A stretch of DNA of 64,000 nucleotides. It comes from Lentisphaeria bacterium. GTDB lineage: Bacteria > Verrucomicrobiota > Lentisphaeria > Victivallales > Victivallaceae. A program made the translations under genes and the position numbers. Every line of letters starts with the position of its first letter. Within the stretch, counting starts at the first letter, position 1. Below the pieces are notes generated by a model that saw nothing but the letters and a program-made list of their open reading frames with translations, searched no databases and had not been told where the DNA came from. Location of the stretch: contig CAAGED010000011.1 in assembly GCA_900768505.1 (NCBI GenBank), positions 62,001-126,000 on the forward strand, in the 5' to 3' direction. Below, piece after piece: positions 8,246 through 17,306 of the stretch.

Positions 8246-10975
8246 TTATTTCTTGCCGGTAGTCTTGAATTCCACCTTGGAGAGAATCCGCAACTGGTAT
8301 ACCGTGAAACCAATCAACATTACCCCCAGTGTCCACGCCATCGCCGTTGCAGAACCGTAACGTAAATATGTGAACGCCTCATACCAGATATGCAATGCCG
8401 ATACTTCCGTTTGCGCCGCACCGCCGGTCATAATCATAATCATACCGCCTGCCCCCACCCAGGAGCCAATGAACGCTCCGACAAAGTTAATTATAATCAA
8501 CGCTTTCAACATCGGGAAGACAATAAACAAAATCTTATCAATGAAAGTGGCTCCGTCAATATCAGCCGCTTCGTAATAATCTTCCGGAATCCCCTTCAGC
8601 GCCGCCAGATAAATCAGGCAGCCCGGCCCCATACCGGCCCAAATACCCGGGATGATACACGAAAGCATCGCCGTGGAGGAATTCTGCAGCCAGTTGGTCG
8701 GTTCATTCAAACAACTGAATAGCGATGAATGCAAATTCATCAGCGCATCCACCTTGCTTACGCCAACCGGGAAAATAATCGGTGCCGCCCAGGAAGCAAC
8801 CGAATAACAAAGCACTACACCGGCAATAATAAATATTGTCATGGCAAAGTACATCTCGTAAAACCTCAGCCGATTGGCAAACGCCAGACAAACCAGCAGC
8901 AGCAAAACTCCCAGCACAATGAAACCGATAGCCGGAATATTCATTACAATCATATTGAGCAGACCGCTGCTGGTCGCCTCATAAAATTGCTTCCACAACA
9001 CCATTGTCACAATTCCGGTAATTACCGCCGGCAAATAATAAACCGTCCGCAGGAAAATTTTGCAGAACGGCACCTCCTGCAAACCAATTGCCAGAATTAC
9101 CGGCGGCAGGAAGGTAAGCGCCAAGGTCAGGAAACTGTATCGCAGTGAATCATAGATCGTCCGCCACCAATCGGCGTTGAACATCAGGTTGGCGAAATTG
9201 TCCAAGCCGACAAAATCCGAGTCTCCGATGATTTTGTAATCATAAAAGGCCATATAAGAGCCGCGTATCAAAGGAATATACTGCCAGATAAAAATTGTTA
9301 TCAGAGCCGGAATCAGCAGCAGATAGGCCCACATATATTTACGGAATCCCCAACTGCCGCCAATTGCCTTGTCCTCCTTTGCCGGCGAGAAAATACGGAA
9401 AATTTTGCGGAATACAAAAAAGAACGAAACCACAATCACTACCAGAACTGCAACCGCCACAATCCGGCGCTTGAGCATTTCACTCTTGGAAATATCGCCG
9501 ATCATTTTTTCATTGGCACGCTCATTGGCCTTGACTAATATATCCTTAAGTTGTTTATAACGCACCTCCGGATCGTTGCTGAGCTGATCCTTTACAGAAA
9601 GCTCCTTCGCCTCCTGAATCGGAATTGTCATCATGTCATAAGCAAAATTGCTATTTTTGCCGTAAGGTTCCGGCTGACCGGATTTCAATACAATATCAAA
9701 GGTCTCCATCCAGCCCGGAGGAGAGAGCTTTTTGATTTCCGGATAACCGTAGCGATCCAGCAACTCCGGATTCACAAAGCGCCCGAAACCGCCTTCCACC
9801 AGAATCTTGGTTCGGATACCCTGCGCTTTGTCATTGTTTTGATAGAGGATATATTCCCACGCAGCATCACGAATCACCGGATTTTTCACCTGGGAAAAAA
9901 TGCCGTACATGATACAGTTAATTTCTGCTCCACGGTTTCCACCCGGTCCAATCGGCACCGGCACCATTCCAACCGCCTCCGGGTCAATGGTGGCAAGAAG
10001 CCGCTGGTCAATATAACCGTACATCATACCGATTTCGCCGCGGTTCCATTTGGCCTGATCCTCCGCCAGCGCATAACCGCGCATAATTTTGCCGTTATGC
10101 TCCCAGCGTTCGGTGTAAAGTTTAACGTAGAAATCCAGTGCCTTTACCGCCGCGTCAGAATCAAATACACACTTCCATGTGTCGGTTTCCTCATTGTATT
10201 CCATGCTCTGACCGCCAGCCGACCACAAAAATGATATCCACCACCAGGACTCCACCTTGCCGAAGCCCAGCATCAAACCATATATGCCTTTATCCGGGTC
10301 GGTAATTTTCTTGGCCGCCTCATACATATCATCCCAAGTCCATGTCGTGGTGGGATAAGGTATATTGTTGTCATCGAACAGACTTTTACGATAGAGCAAT
10401 ACCCGTCCCAGCAGCGCTCCGGCCGGGACTGCCCATTTGTGGTACTGATTATCCGAACCGCGCCGATTGATAACCGGCCATATTTTTTCATGGATATTGA
10501 GTTCTTCCAGCTCCTGGGGAGTCAACGAGTCATAATACTCGTCCAGCGGATACATGAAGTTGTTGCTGATATAATTATCCGATTTTTTGAAGTTAATGTA
10601 GATGATATCGGAAGCCATACCGCCTGCAATGGAGAGCAAATCCTCCTCCACACCCTCGACCTTGATTCCGGCGCCGGCAGTGAGTTTGATTTCAACATTA
10701 TCCCAATCAAAATCGCCATATTTTTCAGGATTACTCTTATACTTATCACGGTATTTGCGTTTGAAAATTTCCGGAAAATCCTTGCGAAATTCCTTTAAAA
10801 TCTGCACGTCAGCCATATTGTTAGGCGAAGTATCGCTGCCTACCGGAAGCCAAGGTACTTTAATGGTAATAATTGTCTTACCGTCTTTGGTTTCCACCGA
10901 TCCGGCAGTCACATTGAGGGCGCAGCAAAGCGTCACCAAAAGGACTGCAAGAGTTGACCACCACTTTTTCAACAT
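8246..10975 (-). CDS. Solute-binding protein fused to ABC permease (MalE-MalF-type fusion)
   Basis: Residues 1-24 form a signal peptide (LAVLLVTLCCALNVTAG). Residues about 35-490 are an extracellular sugar-binding domain of the MalE type (GKVESWWWISFLWSAGGQS, YALAEDQAKWNRGEIGMMYG). A membrane helix follows (RRIVAVAVLVVIVVSFFF), then a MalF-type permease from about residue 540 (YLLLIPALITIFIWQYIPLI) with its EAA loop near residue 800 (DYYEAADIDGATFIDKILF). Fusion tethers the receptor to the channel. The gene is first in a two-gene operon with the 646-residue permease. The ATPase must come from elsewhere (MsmK/UgpC-like, inference). The divergent GntR-type regulator probably controls it. The substrate is likely an oligosaccharide, not determinable here. 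Confidence 0.88.
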   Translation of the reverse strand: MLKKWWSTLAVLLVTLCCALNVTAGSVETKDGKTIITIKVPWLPVGSDTSPNNMADVQILKEFRKDFPEIFKRKYRDKYKSNPEKYGDFDWDNVEIKLTAGAGIKVEGVEEDLLSIAGGMASDIIYINFKKSDNYISNNFMYPLDEYYDSLTPQELEELNIHEKIWPVINRRGSDNQYHKWAVPAGALLGRVLLYRKSLFDDNNIPYPTTTWTWDDMYEAAKKITDPDKGIYGLMLGFGKVESWWWISFLWSAGGQSMEYNEETDTWKCVFDSDAAVKALDFYVKLYTERWEHNGKIMRGYALAEDQAKWNRGEIGMMYGYIDQRLLATIDPEAVGMVPVPIGPGGNRGAEINCIMYGIFSQVKNPVIRDAAWEYILYQNNDKAQGIRTKILVEGGFGRFVNPELLDRYGYPEIKKLSPPGWMETFDIVLKSGQPEPYGKNSNFAYDMMTIPIQEAKELSVKDQLSNDPEVRYKQLKDILVKANERANEKMIGDISKSEMLKRRIVAVAVLVVIVVSFFFVFRKIFRIFSPAKEDKAIGGSWGFRKYMWAYLLLIPALITIFIWQYIPLIRGSYMAFYDYKIIGDSDFVGLDNFANLMFNADWWRTIYDSLRYSFLTLALTFLPPVILAIGLQEVPFCKIFLRTVYYLPAVITGIVTMVLWKQFYEATSSGLLNMIVMNIPAIGFIVLGVLLLLVCLAFANRLRFYEMYFAMTIFIIAGVVLCYSVASWAAPIIFPVGVSKVDALMNLHSSLFSCLNEPTNWLQNSSTAMLSCIIPGIWAGMGPGCLIYLAALKGIPEDYYEAADIDGATFIDKILFIVFPMLKALIIINFVGAFIGSWVGAGGMIMIMTGGAAQTEVSALHIWYEAFTYLRYGSATAMAWTLGVMLIGFTVYQLRILSKVEFKTTGKK

Positions 10976-11292
10976 TCAAATCTCCTTGTTTTGGTTTAAA
11001 TTATATAAAAAAAATAATTTCATATTTTGACCAATATCCCGCTACGACGGGAAAAGAACTAAAAAATTAACAATTGTATAGAATATAACATGGCAAAAAC
11101 GTGGAATCAATTGACAAAAAATAAAATTTTATTTTTTATCATTTGTGTGATATTTTTTACAACATATTTTAAATCAATTATTTACACAATCAACAAATCA
11201 TATTTTTTATATTTTTTTTAATCATAATTTGCCATTTTTAAATTATGGTATATATTGGTACACATACCATAAAATAAAAAATGGATTTTTTT
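10976..11292. other. Divergent promoter region of ABC operon and regulator
   Basis: Very AT-rich, with no coding frame. It contains the inverted repeat at 11243-11272 next to the regulator start. The SBP-permease start has CAAGGAGAT as ribosome site just upstream of the ATG at 10975. Confidence 0.6.
11243..11272. promoter_or_regulatory. Inverted repeat, candidate operator of the GntR-type regulator
   Basis: TTATGGTAT (11243-11251) and ATACCATAA (11264-11272) are perfect 9-bp arms with a 12-bp centre, ending 20 bp before the regulator ATG. The position suits autoregulation. The same half-site occurs once at 44071-44079. Confidence 0.55.
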
Positions 11293-12291
11293 ATGAGCAA
11301 ACCTCGTTTCTTATATCAGCAAATCGCCGACTCACTGAACAATAAAATCAACGCCGGTTTTTTCCCGGAGGGAAAATTGCCGCCGGAACGCTTTCTGGCG
11401 GAATTTTTTGGAGTAAACCGTCTGACGCTGCGTCGCGCCTTAGCGGAATTAAAAGCCAAACAAATTTTACGCGCCGCCGGACGGCACGGCACGTTCACCC
11501 TTAATACCGGTGAGATAGGTCAATTGCAGATTGGATTGTTTCAGCCGGATAATATTACTTTATATTTATCAATAATTATTCAAGCCATACTAAGAAAAAT
11601 ACCTTGTTCAATATTACAACTTGTTGATTATAATAATATTAAATCAGCAAATAATATAAATATTATTTTAACTTTCATGCCATCACTCCTTCAATTGCCT
11701 GAAGATTTTGCGTTGCCAATAATTTACGGTTCACTGGATAAAATGCCTGAACATTTGCTAAAATACAATCACTGCAATATTTTTATTGAAAGCCGAAAAA
11801 TTATCGCCGAAGCGGTTAATTACCTAAAAAATCAATCGGCACGTCGTCTGGCAATAATCTGCTCGACTGAGGATGAAAATCATTTAAAATACATTCCGCA
11901 CTACAATAATTTGATGGGAAAATCACGCTTAGTCAATGCTCCCCTACCAGTTACATTTATCAATTTTAAATATACCAAAAATTCCATTTATCAGCTCTGC
12001 GAACTGCTGCGCAACCAAAAACCAGACGGTGTCATTCTGGCCGCGCCGGAAATGGTTCCCTTGCTGCAGGCGGCACAACTAAAAACCCACTATCACAATT
12101 TAAACACCATTCTCCTTACTCCCTGGAGTACTGGCGAGATCGCGTATCCAGTTGCGGTTGTCGCTCCGGACACGGAGGAGTTTTGCAATAAATTGATAAT
12201 CTGTTTTGAAAATTTACTACGTCACCCAAAATCAGTTTTAAAACATATCGAAATTGTACCAAAATTGATAATCAATCAAAATCAGCAATGA
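11293..12291 (+). CDS. GntR-family regulator with sugar-binding-type C-terminal domain
   Basis: The N-terminal about 75 residues form a GntR winged helix-turn-helix (LYQQIADSLNNKINAGFFPEGKLPPERFLAEFFGVNRLTLRRALAEL, then the wing RAAGRHGTFTLN). The remaining 260 residues resemble a LacI/periplasmic-binding-protein-type effector domain, with alternating beta strands and helices and the segment QKPDGVILAAPE, as in AraR-like proteins. It is transcribed divergently from the carbohydrate transporter genes and most likely represses them until sugar is present (inference). I prefer the ATG at 11293 (MSKPRF); an ATG at 11281 is also possible, and neither has a clear ribosome site. Parts of the domain are unusually AT-rich, with isoleucine- and asparagine-rich stretches. 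Confidence 0.85.
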   Translation: MSKPRFLYQQIADSLNNKINAGFFPEGKLPPERFLAEFFGVNRLTLRRALAELKAKQILRAAGRHGTFTLNTGEIGQLQIGLFQPDNITLYLSIIIQAILRKIPCSILQLVDYNNIKSANNINIILTFMPSLLQLPEDFALPIIYGSLDKMPEHLLKYNHCNIFIESRKIIAEAVNYLKNQSARRLAIICSTEDENHLKYIPHYNNLMGKSRLVNAPLPVTFINFKYTKNSIYQLCELLRNQKPDGVILAAPEMVPLLQAAQLKTHYHNLNTILLTPWSTGEIAYPVAVVAPDTEEFCNKLIICFENLLRHPKSVLKHIEIVPKLIINQNQQ

Positions 12292-12379
12292 AAAATAAGT
12301 ATCTTAACTTGTAAAAAAGAGCAACTGAGCGTATTTGTTTGAAAGATCAATTTAGGTATAAAATTTTTGGGGTGGTTGA

Positions 12380-12414
12380 TTTTGAATTTTGAATTTTGAA
12401 TTTTGAATTTTAAA
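12380..12414. repeat. Tandem heptanucleotide repeat (TTTTGAA, five units)
   Basis: Four exact units of TTTTGAA and a fifth with one change (TTTTAAA) occur head to tail. This is a simple AT-rich repeat, likely prone to slippage. Confidence 0.85.
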
Positions 12415-12566
12415 TTTTTAAATTGTTCACCGTTACTCTCTGGCACACTAGGGTTATGTACTTCGCTGACCGCGGCGGATATACGGCGAAGAATTTATAA
12501 AAACCGCCATTCCAATTCATTTTCCTCTCTGCTGCAACCACCCGTTGGCGGCGCAACAATGTTATT

Positions 12567-12662
12567 ATGGAAATAATTACATCGTTGAAAGATAACGATA
12601 AAAAGCTGCTGAATGAGTTGAACGCAGAAAATAATATCATCATCAACAACCTGGAGTACTAA
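12567..12662 (+). CDS. Possible 31-residue peptide or gene-end relic
   Basis: The ATG at 12567 opens a 31-codon frame (MEIITSLKDNDKKLLNEL and onward) with a charged helical composition. There is no good ribosome site, so it may be the last piece of a lost gene. I do not recognise it. Confidence 0.2.
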   Translation: MEIITSLKDNDKKLLNELNAENNIIINNLEY

Positions 12663-12749
12663 CAATAAGCAGCACCATAATAAAAAAATAATTATTTCAT
12701 CTTTATTGAGCTTGAAAAGGCAAAATGTTGATGTATTTTAAATATAGCT

Positions 12750-12838
12750 GGAGAGATGGTCGAGCGGCTGAAGGCAGCGGATTCGAAATCCGCCGACCCC
12801 AAAAGGGTCCGAGGGTTCAAATCCCTCTCTCTCCGCCA
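12750..12838 (+). tRNA. tRNA-Ser (anticodon CGA)
   Basis: A cloverleaf with a long variable arm can be drawn. The acceptor GGAGAGA pairs with TCTCTCC, the anticodon stem GCGGA/TCCGC encloses the loop TTCGAAA, the variable arm is GACCCCAAAAGGGTC, and the T loop is TTCAAAT. The discriminator G and an encoded CCA end at 12838. It reads UCG codons. Confidence 0.95.
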
Positions 12839-12854
12839 TTAACCGATACAATTT

Positions 12855-12891
12855 ATGCAACCGATTGTTTTTCATTCGGTTGCATTTTTTC
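12855..12891 (+). terminator. Terminator after tRNA-Ser(CGA)
   Basis: ATGCAACCGA (12855-12864) pairs perfectly with TCGGTTGCAT (12876-12885), followed by a run of T, 17 bp past the tRNA. Confidence 0.85.
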
Positions 12892-12985
12892 GTTATTATG
12901 AAATATATTCAAGATTTACCCGGTTTTTCAGTTAAAATATCTGATACTAAATGATTGTTTTTAATGTTTTTAACCAATCTGGAAT

Positions 12986-14394
12986 GGGAGTGTAACGAAT
13001 TTTCTGTAAAATCATATTGAACGCCAAGCCAGAGTTATGCATAGGGCGCGCTCCGACGAGAATGGGTCACCCAACTCGTCGGAGTCGGAGCGCGAACTGT
13101 GTGTAACTCGGTGGAAAAAGCGGAAAAAGTGTGATAAGTTCTCCGAATGTCATTGACTTGAGCGAAAATGACAACACAACGAAAGGACTTATCACAATGG
13201 AATGTAGCACGGAACAGGGATTATTGCAACCGATTTTGGAAAAAGGTTTTGACGGAATGCAGGAAGCGATGCAGACACTTTTCAATTTGGCGATGAAGAT
13301 TGAGCGGGAAAGGCACCTACACGCAGGCTTGTATCAGCGGACCGCCGAGCGTGCTGATTATGCCAACGGGTACAAACCACGGACGATTCAGACATTGGAA
13401 GGCGAGTTCAATCTAAGCATACCGCAAACCCGGAATACCGATTTTTATCCATCGTGTCTGGAACGGGGGCTGCGAAGTGAACGTGCGCTTCGCATAGCAA
13501 TAGCGGAAATGTATATTCATGGAGTCGCCACCCGAAAAGTGAGGGATATTCTGGAGAAAACTTGTGGTTTGGAAGTGACGGCGATGCAGGTCAGTCGTGC
13601 AGCGCAAATGCTGGATCAGGAATTTGAAAAGTGGCGGAATCGTTCCTTGAAAGAACCGGTCAAATATCTGCTGTTGGATGCTCGATATGAAAAGGTTCGA
13701 ACGGACGGGGCGGTGGTCGACTCCGCACTGTTGATAGCCTACGGCGTTATGGAAGACGGTCATCGTCGGGTACTTGGAGTAAGCGTGGAAATGTCGGAAG
13801 CCGAGGCGCATTGGCGACACTTCCTAGAATCATTGGTCGAACGCGGCCTGCATGGACTGAAGATGATCACCAGCGACAATCATCCCGGTTTGAAGAATGC
13901 GAGAAAGAGCGTCTTCCCCTCGGTTCCATGGCAGCGCTGTCAGTTCCATTTGCAGCAGAATGCGTCCGCGCATGTGCCGAAGAAATCCATGCAGGGCGAA
14001 GTCCACGACGACATCCGAAACATTTTCAATATGCCCTCAAAAACAGAAGCCGAAGAGTTGCTCAAACGAACCATTGACAAATATAAAAACAAGTTTTTCG
14101 AACTCGCGCAATGGCTTGAAAACGATCTTCCGGAAGGCTTTACCGTATTTACTGTTGTCCAGTCGCTGAATGCGTGGCGCAAGCTCCGCACGACAAATAT
14201 GGTAGGATTTCAGAATAAGGAGTTGAAAAAACGAACAAGATGTATTAGAGTATTTCCCAATAGGGAATCATTGCTCAGAATTGCTTCGGCTCTTCTGATC
14301 GAACTGGATGAATCGTGGCTCGCTGAAGACAAGGTTTATATCGGAAGTTGATGGCGATGATTCGGAGAATTTACAGAAAAATTGTTACGTAGCC
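12986..14394 (+). mobile_element. Complete IS256-family insertion sequence with 8-bp target duplication
   Basis: The element is 1409 bp. The direct repeat TCTGGAAT occurs at 12978-12985 and again at 14395-14402, immediately outside the ends, which is a perfect 8-bp target duplication of the size usual for this family. The ends form an imperfect inverted repeat of about 30 bp, with 21 positions matching; the core GTAAC and TTTTCTGTAAA are shared. One transposase gene fills the element. The clean duplication suggests a recent single insertion downstream of the tRNA-Ser terminator. Confidence 0.92.
13197..14351 (+). CDS. IS256-family (Mutator-like) transposase
   Basis: This DDE transposase of 384 residues moves the surrounding element. 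Family marks in order are an N-terminal substrate segment (ADYANGYKPRTIQT, IPQTRNTDFYPS), the first catalytic aspartate in YLLLDARYEKVR, the second in MITSDNHPGLK, the conserved WQRCQFHLQQNA, and the C-terminal glutamate in RVFPNRESLLRIA. I choose the ATG at 13197 because AAAGGA lies nine bases before it; the frame is open from 13131. The family is usually about 390-410 residues, so it looks full length and active. No frameshift is visible. Confidence 0.93.
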   Translation: MECSTEQGLLQPILEKGFDGMQEAMQTLFNLAMKIERERHLHAGLYQRTAERADYANGYKPRTIQTLEGEFNLSIPQTRNTDFYPSCLERGLRSERALRIAIAEMYIHGVATRKVRDILEKTCGLEVTAMQVSRAAQMLDQEFEKWRNRSLKEPVKYLLLDARYEKVRTDGAVVDSALLIAYGVMEDGHRRVLGVSVEMSEAEAHWRHFLESLVERGLHGLKMITSDNHPGLKNARKSVFPSVPWQRCQFHLQQNASAHVPKKSMQGEVHDDIRNIFNMPSKTEAEELLKRTIDKYKNKFFELAQWLENDLPEGFTVFTVVQSLNAWRKLRTTNMVGFQNKELKKRTRCIRVFPNRESLLRIASALLIELDESWLAEDKVYIGS

Positions 14395-14402
14395 TCTGGA
14401 AT

Positions 14403-15262
14403 TGTATTTTTGACACGTTAAATTATACTAAAAACTGATATGGATTTTCCAATTCAATAATGCAGTTTTTATTCATGAACAAACATATTTTTTTATTTTA
14501 TCCACCATCACCCTGCTTCCATTACTCAATGACTGCACGAACGAGAAAGCATTTCGGCAATAAGCGGAACAAGGCGTTGATTTCCTGCCCCTCAGTCGTC
14601 TCAGACTACACCAATATTCATTACGGAATTACTCAGGCTGTCAAATTCCGCCTGCATGCGACGAAAGATAATATTATCCGGGCGGTGCAAACCTTTATTT
14701 GAAATATCAGCCATTCGCCTTCACTCCGGAGCTTTGCCAAGTCATACCCGGAAACCGAAAACGATTAAACGATAGCATCCGAATTAATGACAAAATCGTT
14801 TTGAAAATTATCGTAACCCTTCACCGGCGTTTGGGGATGCGAAATACCCTGCTTTTTAAGAATAAATAATGATTTGATTTTGGAAATGCCTTTATCGCTG
14901 TAATTTCTATATGAAACAATAGGAAATAGTAAAAGACATTCACGTCAGCTCAACCGCTGGCGAACTTGGTGCGCAATCAAAAACATCGGGGGTGTGCTGA
15001 TCACGAAAGCGGAATGTGGAAAAAATCGTCTGAATTTTCTAAAATTGCGTTTAAAAGATCTCAGTAAATCAAACATCCATTTTATTACGGACGACAAAAT
15101 GAAAACGATATTGAATTTTTAAACGGCCTTGCGACAAGATTTAGCTCGTGATATTTTTGAATGGTGTAAGGTTGTAAAATGAGAATTTTTATTATTTCAG
15201 ATAAAAATTGTCACTTTTTATTGGTGGTGGAGTTTTTTTCTCAATTTAAAGTTATATTAGAC
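14403..15262. other. Long gene-poor stretch with decayed coding remnants
   Basis: 860 bp separate the IS from the hcp promoter. An open frame at 14460-14702 (80 codons, no ribosome site) and another at 14904-15122 (no start codon) look like gene fragments. Nothing else is recognisable. Confidence 0.5.
14904..15122 (+). pseudogene. Open fragment without start codon, unknown origin
   Basis: Between in-frame stops at 14901 and 15120 runs a 72-codon frame with protein-like composition, including WRTWCAIKNIGGVLITKAEC and HFITDDKMKTILNF. There is no ATG near its 5' end and no ribosome site. I do not recognise a family. It could be the 3' remnant of a mobile-element gene. Confidence 0.3.
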
Positions 15263-15291
15263 TTGACAAAGGGCAATTGCGGAAGTAACTT
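15263..15291 (+). promoter_or_regulatory. Promoter of hcp
   Basis: TTGACA (15263-15268), exactly 17 bp, then TAACTT (15286-15291). Transcription would start near 15298, inside the palindrome that follows. Confidence 0.75.
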
Positions 15292-15293
15292 TA

Positions 15294-15313
15294 GTTAGTT
15301 AATGATAACTAAC
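15294..15313. promoter_or_regulatory. Palindromic operator at the hcp start site
   Basis: GTTAGTTA and TAACTAAC are perfect 8-bp arms around ATGA, overlapping the predicted transcription start. The place is ideal for a repressor. An Rrf2/NsrR-type or CRP/FNR-type regulator is plausible; hcp genes are commonly under nitrosative-stress control. Confidence 0.6.
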
Positions 15314-15339
15314 AAACAAACCAACCAGAGGAGTCAAAA

Positions 15340-16881
15340 ATGAATATGTTCTGCTTCCAATGTCAGGAAACCATGAAGAACCAGGGATGCAATTTAACCC
15401 GCGGAATGTGCGGCAAAGCTGCCGACACCGCCAATTTGCAGGATAAACTGATCTCCGCCGTGAAAGACATTGCCATAAATTACCCGGCGGACAAAAAATT
15501 AGGTTTATTCGTCATTCAATCGCTTTTTATGACAATTACTAACGCAAATTTCGACAACGCGGCATTGACCCGTCAACTGGAACAGGCTGAAAAACTCTTG
15601 TCCGGTGCGAAACGTAAGGCGCAATGCGGCGTTTTGAGTTGTTCAAATGAAGATGTCCGCTCATTGCGGGAATTGCTGACATATGGTGTAAAGGGAATCG
15701 CCGCTTACGCCGATCATGCAGCCATGCTGGGATTTGAAGATGAGGAAATCTACAAATTTATCTTCAAAGCATTAGCATCTACAGTGGAAGTCGAGGATAT
15801 AAATGAACTAATTTCCTTGAATTTGGAGTGTGGCAATTGTGCAGTAAAAACCATGGCGCTGCTGGACAAGGCCAACACGACAACTTACGGAAATCCGGAA
15901 ATTACTCAAGTAAATATCGGAGTGGGAAAACGCCCCGGAATTTTGATTTCCGGCCATGACTTGCGGGATATGAAGGATTTATTGGAGCAGAGCAAAGATT
16001 CCGGCATTGATATTTACACCCACAGCGAAATGCTGCCTGCCAACTACTACCCGGAGTTTAAAAAATATTCCCACCTCCACGGCAATTACGGCAACGCATG
16101 GCATCGTCAAAATGTGGAATTTGCCTCGTTCAACGGGCCGATATTGATGACCACCAACTGCATAACACCAGTGCAGGGGAGTTACGCCAACCGTATTTTC
16201 ACTACCGGCATGGCAGGGTATCCCGGAGTAAAGCATATTCCGGATCGAATCAATGGCGGCATGAAGGATTTTTCAGAAATTATCGCTATGGCCAAGCAGT
16301 GCCCTCCTCCTACTGAATTGGAAAGCGGCCGGATTGTCGGCGGATTCGCCCATAATCAGGTATTAGCCCTGGCGGACAAGGTGGTTGCGGCAGTCAAAAA
16401 CGGAGCGATCAAGCGTTTCGTGGTGATGGCCGGGTGCGACGGGCGCCACAAAAGCCGGGAGTATTTCACTGAAATAGCACAAAATCTGCCGCCCGACACC
16501 ATTATTCTGACCGCCGGTTGTGCAAAATACCGCTACAATAAATTGGCATTGGGCGATATTGGCGGAATCCCCCGGGTGTTGGATGCCGGACAATGCAATG
16601 ACTCCTACTCGCTGGCGGTAATTGCCATGAAATTGAAAGAGGCTTTCGGTTTGGCGGATGTAAATGATTTGCCGCTCTCCTTTGATATTGCCTGGTATGA
16701 ACAAAAAGCGGTGGCAGTACTGCTGGCGTTATTGGCGCTGGGTTTTAAAGGCATCCGTCTAGGGCCGACGTTGCCGGCTTTTGTTTCCCCGGCAGTTCTT
16801 AAGGTTTTGGTTGATAACTTCAATATCAAGTTAATCACCGACCCGGCCAACGATGTTGCCGCTATGATGAACGGGAAATAA
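15340..16881 (+). CDS. hcp: Hydroxylamine reductase / hybrid-cluster protein
   Basis: Hcp carries a [4Fe-4S] cluster and a hybrid iron-sulfur-oxygen cluster; it reduces hydroxylamine in vitro and acts as a nitric oxide reductase in vivo. The N-terminal cluster cysteines are C5, C8, C17 and C24 (MNMFCFQCQET, NQGCNLTRGMCG), the C-X2-C-X8-C pattern of anaerobe-type enzymes. Hybrid-cluster ligands are visible in GHDLRDMKDLLEQ, THSEMLPANYYP, TNCITP, LTAGCAKYRYN and LDAGQCNDSYS. At 513 residues it is slightly shorter than the about 550 usual. GAGGAG lies six bases before the ATG. It is monocistronic, with a strong promoter, an operator and a terminator. No hcr reductase gene is next to it. Confidence 0.95.
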   Translation: MNMFCFQCQETMKNQGCNLTRGMCGKAADTANLQDKLISAVKDIAINYPADKKLGLFVIQSLFMTITNANFDNAALTRQLEQAEKLLSGAKRKAQCGVLSCSNEDVRSLRELLTYGVKGIAAYADHAAMLGFEDEEIYKFIFKALASTVEVEDINELISLNLECGNCAVKTMALLDKANTTTYGNPEITQVNIGVGKRPGILISGHDLRDMKDLLEQSKDSGIDIYTHSEMLPANYYPEFKKYSHLHGNYGNAWHRQNVEFASFNGPILMTTNCITPVQGSYANRIFTTGMAGYPGVKHIPDRINGGMKDFSEIIAMAKQCPPPTELESGRIVGGFAHNQVLALADKVVAAVKNGAIKRFVVMAGCDGRHKSREYFTEIAQNLPPDTIILTAGCAKYRYNKLALGDIGGIPRVLDAGQCNDSYSLAVIAMKLKEAFGLADVNDLPLSFDIAWYEQKAVAVLLALLALGFKGIRLGPTLPAFVSPAVLKVLVDNFNIKLITDPANDVAAMMNGK

Positions 16882-16896
16882 ATATATTCTGAAAAT

Positions 16897-16940
16897 AACC
16901 GGGTAGCTGCCAATAAAGGGACTGCCCGGTTGTTTTCTCT
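16897..16940 (+). terminator. hcp terminator
   Basis: AACCGGG (16897-16903) and CCCGGTT (16925-16931) pair with an interrupted inner stem, followed by GTTTTCTCTT. Confidence 0.6.
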
Positions 16941-17306
16941 TAAATCCAATCAGCGTAACTATTTATATTGAAAGGTGACAACCTTATTAACAATGTCGGA
17001 TTATATTGGCTCCTCCGCCATAACATTGCAGGAAAGAATTCACCAAATTCCTAAAAACATAAAATTACGCACATGATTTTCCACTTCAAAAACTCCATTT
17101 TTAGATTGAATTTGTCAATTCGTCGCGGAATAAATCTAACGGGCTAAAAAAATAAGATGCATATGAAAATTTTTTTTACAATCCTTATTACAATTCCACC
17201 TATTTAATAAATTTTACTATTTTTAACAAAACTAAGAAAATAAGTTGAATTTATGTGCTTTCACGCTATAATTTTGAATGGGAGAAATTAAAAAAAGAAG
17301 GCTGAT
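16941..17306. other. AT-rich spacer upstream of lipocalin gene
   Basis: I see no gene. The last 30 bases contain GGGAGAAATT and AGAAGG ahead of the lipocalin ATG. Confidence 0.5.

Larger units (their letters stand above)
12292..12749. other. Intergenic region with 7-bp tandem repeat and a 31-codon frame
   Basis: There is no convincing gene. It contains the heptamer repeat at 12380-12414 and a short open frame at 12567-12662, listed separately. Confidence 0.55.

Noticed and set aside
12567..12662. 31-codon frame as a real gene
   Set aside because: No ribosome site and no family, so kept only with very low confidence.
14460..14702. 80-residue plus-strand frame between the IS and hcp
   Set aside because: No ribosome site and no recognisable family; at most a fragment, so only noted in the intergenic entry.
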